Source of the DNA: Solibacillus isronensis
Lineage (GTDB): Bacteria; Bacillota; Bacilli; Bacillales_A; Planococcaceae
Direction of reading: 5' to 3'
DNA length: 42,709 nucleotides
Assembly: GCF_900168685.1 (NCBI RefSeq)
Contig: NZ_FVZN01000008.1
Location: 1-42,709 of the forward strand
Positions within the stretch are counted from its first letter, which is position 1, and every line of letters starts with the position of its first letter. The notes beneath the pieces are model-generated. The model had not been told where the DNA came from, made no database searches, and saw only the letters and a program-made list of their open reading frames with translations. This document shows positions 23,980-32,869 of this stretch, piece after piece. The position numbers and the translations under genes were made by a program.

Positions 23980-25410
23980 TTAAATTAGCTTAATACCAAT
24001 AAATTTTAAATCTGACATCCCTTCAATTGCGTAACGTATTCCTTCCTTTCCAGTACCGCTCTCTTTTATCCCGCCATATGGCATATGGTCAAAGCGTCGT
24101 ACCGAAGATTCATTAATCCATACGCCTCCAGTTTCCAGCTCATCGGCGAACTTAAGTGCACGATTAATATCCGAAGTAAATACACCCGCCTGTAATCCGT
24201 ACTCCGAATCATTTGCAGCGGCCAGCACTTCATCCTCCTCAGTAAACGGTATGAGCGCAACCATCGGGGCAAACACTTCCATACAAACGACCTGCATCGA
24301 CTTTGTGACATTTTCCAAAATTGTTGGCTCGAGCAATGTACCGATTCTCTTTCCACCCGTACGAATTGTTGCCCCTTGCGATACAGCTTCTTCAATCCAG
24401 CTTGCTGCGCGGATTGCCGCTTCTTCTGTAATCATAGGTCCGAGCTGTGTTTGTTCTTCAGCAGGATCTCCTATTACTAGCGCTTCCACTTTTTCCTGCA
24501 GCAATTGGGCAAACTGGTCATAAACAGATTGCTCAACATATATACGCTGAGCGGAAACACATGCCTGACCGGCAAATGTAAAACCAGACATCGTAATAGT
24601 AGAAGCCGCGTATTCTAAATTTGCATCCGCAAAAATAATGTTCGGTGCATTGGAACCGAGCTCAAGCGTTACCGGCTTTTTCCCGGCAAGTTCATGAATA
24701 TGCCAGCCTACTTTTCCGCTCCCTGTAAAGGTTACCTTTTTAACGTAAGGATGCTTCACCAATGGTTCTACTAATTCCGTGCCAGGGCCTTGAAGTATAT
24801 TTAGTACTCCCTTTGGCAATCCCGCATCCTGCAATAACTCATACAGCAAAATGGAAGACAGCGGTGTTTTCTCTGCCGGTTTCAAAATGACTGTATTTCC
24901 AACCGCAATGGCTGGAGCAATTTTATGCAAAGCTAAGTTTAACGGAAAATTAAATGGTGTAATGGCAGCAATAACTCCTAAAGGGACACGTTTTGCGATA
25001 CCAATTTGATGCTCCCCGCCAATTGCACTGTCCATTGGAATTTGATCTCCTGCCAACCGCTTTGCTTCTTCACTTGCAAACAGCAGCACTTGAATAGCTC
25101 GTGCTACTTCACCTCGTGCTTCATTTATCGGTTTACCCGCTTCCAAAGAAATCGTTTTCGCAAACTGCTCGCTCCGCTCTTCAAGTAACAATGACGCTTT
25201 CCGTAAGATGCGGCTGCGTTCATGTGCAGGCATTTTGCGCATCGTTGTGTTAAATGTATGCTGAGCGACTTCGATTGCTTCATGTACATCTTCAATTGAT
25301 GCACAAGCAATTGTTGCGATAGTCTCCTGATTATAAGGATTCAAAACATCCATAGTCTTTTCTTCTTGAAGACGGTGCTCTCCATTGAGTACAGATCCTA
25401 TTTTTTGCAT
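23980..25410 (-). CDS. NAD(P)-dependent aldehyde dehydrogenase
   Basis: 476 residues, aldehyde dehydrogenase superfamily. The cofactor loop FTGSGKVG (228-235), general base E250 in LELGSNAP and catalytic C284 in FAGQACVSAQR are all present. It oxidises an aldehyde, plausibly an omega-semialdehyde given its neighbours, to a carboxylate. A strong CGGAGGG precedes the ATG. It lies 14 nt before the zinc alcohol dehydrogenase and 59 nt after the lactonase, the gap holding a perfect hairpin. The trio lactonase, aldehyde dehydrogenase and alcohol dehydrogenase recalls the Agrobacterium attKLM (blc) operon for gamma-butyrolactone. Confidence 0.92.
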   Translation of the reverse strand: MQKIGSVLNGEHRLQEEKTMDVLNPYNQETIATIACASIEDVHEAIEVAQHTFNTTMRKMPAHERSRILRKASLLLEERSEQFAKTISLEAGKPINEARGEVARAIQVLLFASEEAKRLAGDQIPMDSAIGGEHQIGIAKRVPLGVIAAITPFNFPLNLALHKIAPAIAVGNTVILKPAEKTPLSSILLYELLQDAGLPKGVLNILQGPGTELVEPLVKHPYVKKVTFTGSGKVGWHIHELAGKKPVTLELGSNAPNIIFADANLEYAASTITMSGFTFAGQACVSAQRIYVEQSVYDQFAQLLQEKVEALVIGDPAEEQTQLGPMITEEAAIRAASWIEEAVSQGATIRTGGKRIGTLLEPTILENVTKSMQVVCMEVFAPMVALIPFTEEDEVLAAANDSEYGLQAGVFTSDINRALKFADELETGGVWINESSVRRFDHMPYGGIKESGTGKEGIRYAIEGMSDLKFIGIKLI

Positions 25411-25435
25411 ATTCTTCCCTCCGTTATGACAATGA

Positions 25436-25462
25436 CACCCTAAGTAAGGCTTACTTAGGGTG
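25436..25462 (-). other. Intra-operon perfect hairpin
   Basis: CACCCTAAGTAA (25436-25447) pairs perfectly with TTACTTAGGGTG (25451-25462) across a 3-nt loop, in the gap between lactonase and aldehyde dehydrogenase genes. No T-run follows on the minus strand, so it is more likely an RNA processing or stabilising stem, or a partial attenuator, than a full terminator. Confidence 0.7.
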
Positions 25463-25469
25463 CAATTTA

Positions 25470-26303
25470 TTATTCGTAATAGCCTTCTGTCGATTTGATA
25501 AAGGATTTAAATTGATTGGAATCATGTCCGAACCAAATTTCCGAATCATTACGTGTAGCAAACTCTCGAATTCTTTCAACAGTAGAGTTATAGCCTACTG
25601 AATCATACAAAATTCCTGGTGGTTTAACTGGTGGACCGTAGCTCTCTGCTGTGTATAGTGCATCTGAAGCAAGTAAAACATTTCCGTAACCCGGAAGTTC
25701 AATGTGCAAGCCAAGCATACCGTAAGCATGCCCTGGACCAAAGTTCAAAATTTTAATGCCCTCTACTAGAGGCACTTCTTTCTCATGTGGTTTAATCGTA
25801 CGCCAGCGCAGTTCTTTTTGAATCCAGGCCATGACATCGCCCCATATATAGGCGCCCATATTTCGCGTCATCGCAAATGTTTTCATTACATTCGACAATT
25901 CCGTGTCATGAACAATGATTTCTGCATTTGTGAATAATTCCAGGCAGCCTGCATGGTCTAAATGCAAGTGTGAGGCAATGACATATTTGATGTCTTCCGG
26001 ACGAACCTTTAACTGTTCAAGACGGTTGATCAAATAACATTCTTCACTTTGGAAAGCAGGGAAAAGCTGCTGAACCCCTTCCGGCCAGCGCCCATCATCT
26101 CCCATTCCTTCCGGGTTACAGCCTGTATCAAATAAAATTTTTCCTTCTGGGTGGTCAATCAGTACTGCATAAACGGGAAACTCGACAAACTCGGCTGGCG
26201 GATTCGGATTATTGATGCTTGCTGGATTGTGCATGGCAATCATATAGTTCTTATCCATTTTCATTGTCCCTGTATCAAGCACGTATACTTTTTTATTACA
26301 CAT
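25470..26303 (-). CDS. Metallo-beta-lactamase fold lactonase (AttM/AiiA-like)
   Basis: 277 residues. The dinuclear-zinc motif is H112-x-H114-x-D116-H117 (SHLHLDHAG), followed by GPGHAYGMLGLHIE and LLASDALY with further ligands and a late histidine in FGHDSNQF. Spacing and flanking sequences resemble N-acyl-homoserine lactonases and gamma-butyrolactone hydrolases. The start is the ATG at 26303 with GGGAGGAAT in front; the upstream ATG at 26318 overlaps that site. In this operon, opening a catabolic lactone is more likely than quorum quenching. Confidence 0.85.
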   Translation of the reverse strand: MCNKKVYVLDTGTMKMDKNYMIAMHNPASINNPNPPAEFVEFPVYAVLIDHPEGKILFDTGCNPEGMGDDGRWPEGVQQLFPAFQSEECYLINRLEQLKVRPEDIKYVIASHLHLDHAGCLELFTNAEIIVHDTELSNVMKTFAMTRNMGAYIWGDVMAWIQKELRWRTIKPHEKEVPLVEGIKILNFGPGHAYGMLGLHIELPGYGNVLLASDALYTAESYGPPVKPPGILYDSVGYNSTVERIREFATRNDSEIWFGHDSNQFKSFIKSTEGYYE

Positions 26304-26405
26304 CGTAATTCCTCCCATAATGTTTTTATTTTTTTACAAGACTTCTACTACTTACAGCATTGCAAGCGAAAATCCACCGTCACCACCTTTCAAAGGTTTA
26401 TATTT

Positions 26406-27512
26406 TTAAGTCGGAATAATTGTGGCACGTGTAACCGTACGTTTTGCGGATTCATCCAACGCTTTTTTAATCTCTTCAAAACTAAAGCTAGCATCCAGTA
26501 ATGTTTCAAACGGGTAACGGTCAATATTGCGCTCCAGGAAGTCGAGAGCCTTTTTTAGATACCACGGGTTATAGCGCAGTACCGGAATAATTTGAATTGC
26601 TTTCCGCGTTAAATAACCAGGATCAAATGCGACCGTTTGTCCAGGTGAAATATTGCCGATTACAATGTAACGGCCGCCTGCACGAATATACTCCACACCT
26701 TCAGCAAAAGCCTGAGGAACCCCTGCTACTTCAAGGGCAACATCCACACCGCGATTTCCCGTAAGATGCATAATTTGGGCAACGCGTTGTTCAACAGTAG
26801 GAAAATCCGACATTAATATCACTTCATCTGCTCCAAATGCCTTTGCCTGATCTAAACGGCTTTCAACACCATCTACGACGATAACCTTCAACTGTTTTTC
26901 TTTTGCGATAGCAATCGCATTTAAACCAAGTCCGCCAGCACCTTGAATGAGAATCGTTTCACCAGAGACAACATTTCCTTGCTCCAGTCCAAAATACACT
27001 TGGGATAAAGCACAGTTGGCACTTGCTGCTACACTGTTTGATATATTATCTGGTACTTTATAAAAATACTGATCGGAATGAATATAATAATGCGTACCGA
27101 ATGTCCCATGGAAATGCGGTGCTTCCTCTGTCGGTAAACGCCAATACTTATAGGCATTTTCACATAAGTTAAATTGTCCATGCTGACAAGGCGAGCATTT
27201 TCGGCAAGTCAAAAAGTAAGCACTTACAATTCGATCCCCGACTTTTACAGGAGTACCCGCGAAATCCGTTTCGACCCCTTCACCTAACGCATGGATTTCG
27301 CCGATCATTTCATGCCCTAAAGCACCGCTGCGAATGACCGGATGATGCCCTTTCCATATATGCAGTTCGGAACCGCATATATTCGTTTGAATGATTTTTA
27401 CAATTACCGCTCCTGGTGCCGGCTCCACCAATGGATACTCCTTAAAAACGAGTTCCAGCGGGGATGTCATTTCGGCAACTTTTCCCTTCGTCTCACACAT
27501 GCGCTCACTCAC
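26406..27512 (-). CDS. Second zinc-dependent dehydrogenase (threonine/alcohol dehydrogenase-like MDR)
   Basis: 368 residues, medium-chain dehydrogenase/reductase. NICGSELHIWKG holds the catalytic zinc cysteine and GHEMIGEI the His-Glu pair. CRKCSPCQHGQFNLC carries the structural zinc cysteines, and GAGGLGLNAIAIA followed by the acidic residue in VVDGVESR marks NAD binding. It is distinct from the other dehydrogenase of the operon, so two different alcohol oxidations, or two stereoisomers, may be served. The start is either the GTG at 27512 or the ATG at 27500; AAGGGTGA overlaps the former. It lies between the MmgE/PrpD gene (30 nt) and the lactonase gene (~100 nt). Confidence 0.85.
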   Translation of the reverse strand: MSERMCETKGKVAEMTSPLELVFKEYPLVEPAPGAVIVKIIQTNICGSELHIWKGHHPVIRSGALGHEMIGEIHALGEGVETDFAGTPVKVGDRIVSAYFLTCRKCSPCQHGQFNLCENAYKYWRLPTEEAPHFHGTFGTHYYIHSDQYFYKVPDNISNSVAASANCALSQVYFGLEQGNVVSGETILIQGAGGLGLNAIAIAKEKQLKVIVVDGVESRLDQAKAFGADEVILMSDFPTVEQRVAQIMHLTGNRGVDVALEVAGVPQAFAEGVEYIRAGGRYIVIGNISPGQTVAFDPGYLTRKAIQIIPVLRYNPWYLKKALDFLERNIDRYPFETLLDASFSFEEIKKALDESAKRTVTRATIIPT

Positions 27513-27542
27513 CCTTCATTTTTCTGAAAATTGAATTGCTGG

Positions 27543-28913
27543 CTACACAATCGAAATATGCTGTACGGGATGTAATGTACGGATTAACTGTTGTACTTGA
27601 ATCGTTTCTAAATGCAATAAATCATGGATAATTTTTTCTTTATGCGCCTCTTCTAAAGGCACTAAACTGTTGAACTTATTAATAAAGTCTTGCTCGGTTA
27701 ATGCATTTTCCGGATCTCCTTTAGGAAATCTGCTTTGCACAACGTCACTTGAACCATCCTGCCAATGAATTTGGATTTTTGCACCCCATTCTTGCGGGTA
27801 TTGACTGTTAATCTCTTCATCTACAGACACGACCAGCTTTTCCATCAGCTTTCGAATACCCGGATCCTGCAATGTATCTGCATTAAAGGCATCAAATCCG
27901 CCTTCTCCGGTCAATAATGCCAAAGCAACGCAAAACTGCATACTGAATTTCGCAGCATAAATTGTTTGTGGATTTTTTGCATCGGTAATATCCAGCGCCA
28001 CCTGATATGCTCCCACTTCGACTGACTTTATAAATTCGATGCCATTCTTCTCTACTTTTTTATGCAGTTCAACCGCCAAGTCCATAGCGGCATGTGTATG
28101 ACGGCAAGACGCATGGACTTTGAAGGCATTTTCGGTAATTTTATATTGCTGACCTAATTTTTCGGTCATACGTGTTACATCGTACTGCTCACTCATCGCT
28201 TCAAAAAAACCTCTGCGTCCTTCCAAAATGGCGCTTGCTCCAGTAAAACCTTGCTGTGCTAACATGGCACTTAAAATACCATTCATCGCTGCTTTACCAG
28301 GATGCAATTGCTTGCTCATGGCACCATCCTCGATAAATTCCCACAATCCCGCAGCTTGGGTACCGGCAGAACCAAATGCTTGGACAATTTGTTCTTTGGA
28401 TAATCCTAATAACTTTGCCACTGCTGCTGCCGCGCCGAATGTACCGCAAGTTGCCGTATTATGAAAGTAGTAATAATGGGAAGGCGTCACCGTTTCTCCA
28501 ACGCGAAATGCCACTTCATAACCAACAATAATAGCCTCAATCAATTGTTTACCGGATAAATTTTTCCATTCAGCTATTGCGATGGCTGCCGGCATAATAA
28601 CAGTTGCCGCATGCACAATGGATGCTTTATGAATATCATCGAGCTCTATGACATGACTTGCACCACCATTAATGAACGCCGCATTTGTTATGCTCGTTTT
28701 CAATCCTGTTACTGCTGTTGCCTGCTTTTCTCCGCCAAGTACCTGTGCTACTTGTTCCATCATACGAACCGGTTCAGCTTCCTGACCTTTTAGTAAAGAC
28801 GAATAATAGTCGACGATACATAGCTTTGTAAACTGCACAACATCCTGCGGTATATCGTCAAAACGCACATCCACAATATATTGTGCCAACTGCTCACTTA
28901 ATGTCATGAACAT
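27543..28913 (-). CDS. MmgE/PrpD family protein (dehydratase/decarboxylase/isomerase-like)
   Basis: 456 residues of the family that contains 2-methylcitrate dehydratase and cis-aconitate decarboxylase. The N-terminal helical domain has GGASHVIELDDIHKASIVHAATV (about 77-99, shown here in two parts: GGASHVIELDD and IHKASIVHAATV), and the region with KVHASCRHTHAAMDLAVEL follows near residue 265. These are hallmarks of the fold. Substrates in the family are tri- and dicarboxylic acids; the one here is unknown. The gene overlaps the CoA-transferase gene by 20 nt (or 14 if the second ATG at 28907 is used), so translation is coupled. Confidence 0.85.
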   Translation of the reverse strand: MFMTLSEQLAQYIVDVRFDDIPQDVVQFTKLCIVDYYSSLLKGQEAEPVRMMEQVAQVLGGEKQATAVTGLKTSITNAAFINGGASHVIELDDIHKASIVHAATVIMPAAIAIAEWKNLSGKQLIEAIIVGYEVAFRVGETVTPSHYYYFHNTATCGTFGAAAAVAKLLGLSKEQIVQAFGSAGTQAAGLWEFIEDGAMSKQLHPGKAAMNGILSAMLAQQGFTGASAILEGRRGFFEAMSEQYDVTRMTEKLGQQYKITENAFKVHASCRHTHAAMDLAVELHKKVEKNGIEFIKSVEVGAYQVALDITDAKNPQTIYAAKFSMQFCVALALLTGEGGFDAFNADTLQDPGIRKLMEKLVVSVDEEINSQYPQEWGAKIQIHWQDGSSDVVQSRFPKGDPENALTEQDFINKFNSLVPLEEAHKEKIIHDLLHLETIQVQQLIRTLHPVQHISIV

Positions 28914-30036
28914 AATCCCTCCCTAACAGTTCTTCATTATGCTCTCCCAACAATGGTGCAGGGGCGGTAGGTGTTAAATCACAGTTTGAAATCGTTAGCG
29001 GAATTCTTGTTGCGTACATTTCCTTATCGCGTATATGTGGCAGACGCACAATTAGTTTATTTTCTATTTGCTGCGGATCTACAAGTACATCTTTCATTGT
29101 TTTCACTTGGGCTACTGGTACCCCTCCAGCTTCCAGTGCTTGAATGAGTGCCTCACTTTTTTCTGCCTTTGTAATTTGTTCAATTTCCTTACTAAGCTGC
29201 AAACGGTTTTTAACACGTTCTTCATTTGTACGGTAGCTGGCATCTTCAATCCATTCACGTTTTTGCAATACTTCGCAAAGCTTTTCGAATAATTTATTGT
29301 TCGATATGCCAATCATGATGGCACCATCTGCAGTTTGAAATGCCCCATAAGGTGCAAATGCCCCATGATTGGAACCGAGTTTTTCGGGATTTTCACCTGT
29401 TAGCTTAGTCGAAAGCAAATGATAGTTCGCCCAAAATACCCCTGTCTCATACAAAGAGGTCGAAACAAGGCTGCCCACATCTGTTTTGTGGCGCTGTAAA
29501 ATGGCAGATACAACACCAATTGCCCCCCACATAGCGCTTCCCTGATCAATTAAAGACACTGGAACCCTTGCTAAATCGGTACTTCCTGTAATACTCATAA
29601 TGCCTGTTTCCGCTTGCATAATGGCATCATAGCCCGGATACGATTTCTTTGGACCGTTTTGGCCATATGCAGAGAGCGAACAATAGATTAGTTTGGGATT
29701 AATTTTCTTTACCGCTTCATAATCAATCCCTAGTTTTTGTGCTACACCTAACCGGTAATTTTCCACGAAGACATCTGCTGTTTTTATAAGTTCCATTAAC
29801 TTTTCGCAGTCTGAATCCTCTTTCATGTTGAGGGTGACCGATTTTTTTTGCCTGTTAATATTCAAAAAATACACGCCGTCTTCCTGAAGTTTTGGCTCCA
29901 TCTTTCTGGCCTCGTCACCGCTCAGCTTTTCTACTTTGATCACTTCTGCTCCTAAATCGGCTAAAATCATTGTTAATGTCGGTCCTGAAATATTTGTTGT
30001 CATATCAAGAACACGTATCCCTTGCAATGGTTTCAA
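28894..30036 (-). CDS. CaiB/BaiF family (class III) CoA-transferase
   Basis: 380 residues. N-terminal LQGIRVLDMTTNISGP and ADLGAEVIKVEKLSGDEAR are typical of the family. GYDAIMQAETGIMSITG (about 135-151) contains the aspartate (about 137) expected to form the acyl anhydride. The C-terminal APAPLLGEHNEELL motif is also standard. It moves CoA from an acyl-CoA donor to a carboxylic acid, activating the acid for the downstream enzymes. The start is TTG after AAGGAGGG. It lies 12 nt after the lyase gene, in the middle of the operon. Confidence 0.92.
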   Translation of the reverse strand: MKPLQGIRVLDMTTNISGPTLTMILADLGAEVIKVEKLSGDEARKMEPKLQEDGVYFLNINRQKKSVTLNMKEDSDCEKLMELIKTADVFVENYRLGVAQKLGIDYEAVKKINPKLIYCSLSAYGQNGPKKSYPGYDAIMQAETGIMSITGSTDLARVPVSLIDQGSAMWGAIGVVSAILQRHKTDVGSLVSTSLYETGVFWANYHLLSTKLTGENPEKLGSNHGAFAPYGAFQTADGAIMIGISNNKLFEKLCEVLQKREWIEDASYRTNEERVKNRLQLSKEIEQITKAEKSEALIQALEAGGVPVAQVKTMKDVLVDPQQIENKLIVRLPHIRDKEMYATRIPLTISNCDLTPTAPAPLLGEHNEELLGRDYVHDIK

Positions 30037-30048
30037 TTTCAGCCCTCC

Positions 30049-30900
30049 TTAAACTAAGCTGTAAGCGAAATTTGCCACATCCTTTAATTTTTCCTGAAGG
30101 ATATTTGTTTTAACTTCCATCGCTTCAAACAACTCCACCACTTTTTCTGTTGCTACATTACCTGTAGCTCCAGGTGAAAACGGACAACCGCCAAGTCCAG
30201 CAATCGAACTATCAAACTTTTCAATTGCCGCATTTAATGCGGCCATTATATTTGCATAGGCAAAACCGTTTGTATCATGGAAATGAGCCACAAATGTCGT
30301 ATCCGGGAAATCTCTTTTCAATGCGCTGAACCGTTCATACACGATGCGCGGATTTGCCTGTCCATTCGTATCACCAATTGAAATCTCGTCAGCTCCGTCA
30401 TTTACAAATTGCGCTACGACCCGCTTTACTTGCTCATAGGAAATGGTCCCTTCATACGGACAACTAAAACACATCGACACATAGCCGCGAATAAATTTTT
30501 GCTGAGCTTTTGCATGCCGGAACATTTCGCTGCATTCCGCTAAAGATTCCTCAATGGAACGCTTAATATTTTTTTGGTTGAATGTCTCGCTTGCCCCGAC
30601 GAATACCGCAATCTGCGGTACACCTGCTTCAATTGCACGTTCCAGCGCCTTCATATTTGGGGTTAAAGCGATATAATCAATCCCCAATTCATTGCAAAAT
30701 GCTGTAATTTCCTGAGCATCAGCCATTTGCGGGACAATTTTCGGATGGACAAATGAAGCCGTTTCAATACGCTGAAAACCCGCTTCATATAGTTGCTTGA
30801 TTAACTGTTTCTTTTCCTCTGTTGGTACAAAGCGCGATTCATTTTGTAAACCGTCGCGTGGACCTACTTCAATAATTTCAACTTGCTTTGGAAAGTGCAT
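30049..30900 (-). CDS. HMG-CoA lyase family enzyme
   Basis: 283 residues of the DRE-TIM metallolyase superfamily. EVGPRDGLQNE (about 13-23) has the catalytic Arg-Asp, AHFHDTNGFAYANI the metal-binding HxH pair, and GLGGCPFSPGATGN the catalytic cysteine loop of hydroxymethylglutaryl-CoA lyases. It cleaves a 3-hydroxy-3-methyl-acyl-CoA diacid to acetyl-CoA and a keto acid (acetoacetate for HMG-CoA). The ATG at 30900 with GAGGTGA in front is preferred over the GTG at 30909. It resembles YngG of B. subtilis but diverges enough that a related 3-hydroxy-diacyl-CoA substrate is possible. Confidence 0.9.
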   Translation of the reverse strand: MHFPKQVEIIEVGPRDGLQNESRFVPTEEKKQLIKQLYEAGFQRIETASFVHPKIVPQMADAQEITAFCNELGIDYIALTPNMKALERAIEAGVPQIAVFVGASETFNQKNIKRSIEESLAECSEMFRHAKAQQKFIRGYVSMCFSCPYEGTISYEQVKRVVAQFVNDGADEISIGDTNGQANPRIVYERFSALKRDFPDTTFVAHFHDTNGFAYANIMAALNAAIEKFDSSIAGLGGCPFSPGATGNVATEKVVELFEAMEVKTNILQEKLKDVANFAYSLV

Positions 30901-30910
30901 GATTTTCACC

Positions 30911-32077
30911 TCAATAAGATTTTGGAAGTTTTAATATATGTTCTCCGACGTATGATAAAATCAAGTTCGTTGAAATTGGAGCTACTTGATAAAGACGTGT
31001 CTCTTTAAATTTCCGTTCAATATCATATTCTGCCGCAAAGCCAAAGCCACCATATGTTTGCATCGCTACATTGGCTGCCTCCCATGATGCATCTGCTGCA
31101 AGTAACTTCGCCATATTGGCCTCTGCCCCGCATGCTTGCTGACAATCATAAAGTTCCGCAGCTTTTATGCGCATTAAGTCTGCCGCTTCAATATGAATAT
31201 GCGCCTGGGCAATCGGAAATTGTATTCCTTGGTTTTGACCGATTGGACGATCAAAAACAACACGTTCTTTTGCATAATTCGTTGCCCGTTCAATAAACCA
31301 GCGGCCATCACCGATACATTCCGCAGCAATTAAAATCCGCTCGGCATTCATTCCGTCTAAAATATAGCGGAATCCTATTCCTTCCTCACCGATCAAATTT
31401 TCTACAGGCACCTTTAAATTGTCGATAAACAATTCCGTTGTCGCATGGTTCATCATTGTTTTAATTGGTCGTATTTCTAATCCATTTCCAACTGCTTCAT
31501 TCAAATCAACAATTAGCACGGACAGGCCGTCACTCTTTTTAACACATTGGTCCTTCGGTGTTGTACGCACGAGTAAAATCATTAAATCCGAATGTTCTGC
31601 ACGGGAAATGAATACCTTTTGACCATTCACGATATAATGGTCGCCTTCACGTTTCGCAAACGTTTTTAAGTTTGTCGTATCCGTACCAGTATTAGGTTCG
31701 GTCACCCCAAATGCTTGTAAACGAAGCGATCCATCCGCAATCTTCGGCAAATATTTTTCCTTTTGTGCCGGAGAACCATGCCGTAAAATCGTTCCCATCG
31801 TATACATTTGTGCATGACATGCACCCGCGTTCCCGCCTGAACGGTTAATCTCCTCTAAAATGACGGATGCTTCCAGTATTCCTAAACCGGAACCACCATA
31901 CTGTTCAGGAATTAAAGCCCCTAAAAAGCCTGCCTGAGTAATAGCCTCCACAAATTCGGTCGGGTATCCGTCAATCTCATCAAGCTTCCGCCAATAATCA
32001 CCATCAAAACGTTTGCAAACTGCTCTTACACCTTCACGAAGTTCTTCTAAAAATGCCAGATTCTCTGTTAACATCAT
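30911..32077 (-). CDS. Acyl-CoA dehydrogenase
   Basis: 388 residues with the usual helical-sheet-helical order. FGVTEPNTGTDTTNLKT (about 123-139) is the flavin-contacting segment. YGGFGFAAEYDIERKFKETR near residues 350-370 matches the C-terminal signature, with a candidate catalytic glutamate in this or the preceding helical region. It introduces an alpha-beta double bond into an acyl-CoA; the closest functional neighbours suggest a glutaryl-, isovaleryl- or methylglutaryl-CoA-type substrate. AGGAGG precedes two adjacent ATG codons, either of which could be used. It lies 10 nt upstream of the lyase and 11 nt downstream of the enoyl-CoA hydratase. Confidence 0.92.
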   Translation of the reverse strand: MMLTENLAFLEELREGVRAVCKRFDGDYWRKLDEIDGYPTEFVEAITQAGFLGALIPEQYGGSGLGILEASVILEEINRSGGNAGACHAQMYTMGTILRHGSPAQKEKYLPKIADGSLRLQAFGVTEPNTGTDTTNLKTFAKREGDHYIVNGQKVFISRAEHSDLMILLVRTTPKDQCVKKSDGLSVLIVDLNEAVGNGLEIRPIKTMMNHATTELFIDNLKVPVENLIGEEGIGFRYILDGMNAERILIAAECIGDGRWFIERATNYAKERVVFDRPIGQNQGIQFPIAQAHIHIEAADLMRIKAAELYDCQQACGAEANMAKLLAADASWEAANVAMQTYGGFGFAAEYDIERKFKETRLYQVAPISTNLILSYVGEHILKLPKSY

Positions 32078-32088
32078 ATGAGATCCTC

Positions 32089-32865
32089 CTACCGTCCGAT
32101 AAAATTAGGTTTTCTTTTTTCGTTGAAGGCTAAAATACCTTCCATTCGATCCTCAGAAGCGATAACCTCGTTGTACGTTTCTATTTCAATCCGGAATGCT
32201 TCAGATGCTTCCAATGAACTGATTTCTGCTACTTTTTTTACGCCCTGAACTCCTAAAGGTGCATTGCCTGCAATCTTTTTGGCTAACTCAATTGTGGTAC
32301 TCATTACTTCTTCTGATTCGACAACTCGATTAAATAACCCTGCGTTCTGAGCTTCTTCTGCAGAAACAATCCGCCCTGTAAACAGCCATTCCTTTGCAAT
32401 ATGGAGCGGTACACGTTTTGGCAGTAACCGTGCTCCTCCTCCGCCCGGCATAATACCTCGAGTGACCTCGGTCAGCCCTACTTTTGCATTTTTACCGGCA
32501 ACGATTAAGTCCGTATTCAAAGCAAGTTCAAACCCTCCTGCAAGCGTATAGCCATTGATCGCAGCTATGGTAGGTTGCCTGCAATTGGCTACTGCCTGGA
32601 ACATTTGTTCAAATAAATGATGCTGTTCCGTCCATTCGGTCTCACTCATTCCTTTACGCTCTTTTAAATCCGCGCCTGAACAAAAGGCATCTTCAGTAGA
32701 GGAAGTTAAAATAACGACGCGTACCGGCTGCTCATTGAAAGACTGAAATACAGTTAACAGCTGCTTTGCCATTTCCGTGTTAAATGCATGTCGCATTTCC
32801 GGTCGGTTTAATGTAACAATCGCAATTTTCTCTTCATATTCATATGAAACTTGAATATATTCCAT
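32089..32865 (-). CDS. Enoyl-CoA hydratase (crotonase family)
   Basis: 258 residues. SGADLKERKGM (about 62-72) and AAINGYTLAGGFELALNTD (about 103-121) form the oxyanion hole, and LTEVTRGIMPGGGGA (about 131-145) carries the catalytic Glu and the loop typical of methylglutaconyl-CoA hydratase-like crotonases. It hydrates (or dehydrates) an enoyl-CoA. In combination with the HMG-CoA lyase-like enzyme it could form HMG-CoA from 3-methylglutaconyl-CoA. AAAGGGAAG precedes the ATG. Confidence 0.9.
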   Translation of the reverse strand: MEYIQVSYEYEEKIAIVTLNRPEMRHAFNTEMAKQLLTVFQSFNEQPVRVVILTSSTEDAFCSGADLKERKGMSETEWTEQHHLFEQMFQAVANCRQPTIAAINGYTLAGGFELALNTDLIVAGKNAKVGLTEVTRGIMPGGGGARLLPKRVPLHIAKEWLFTGRIVSAEEAQNAGLFNRVVESEEVMSTTIELAKKIAGNAPLGVQGVKKVAEISSLEASEAFRIEIETYNEVIASEDRMEGILAFNEKRKPNFIGR

Positions 32866-32869
32866 TCGT

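Noticed and set aside
25470-26303. Dedicated quorum-quenching enzyme
   Set aside because: The fold allows it, but its place inside an alcohol/aldehyde/CoA catabolic operon makes a catabolic lactone substrate more likely.
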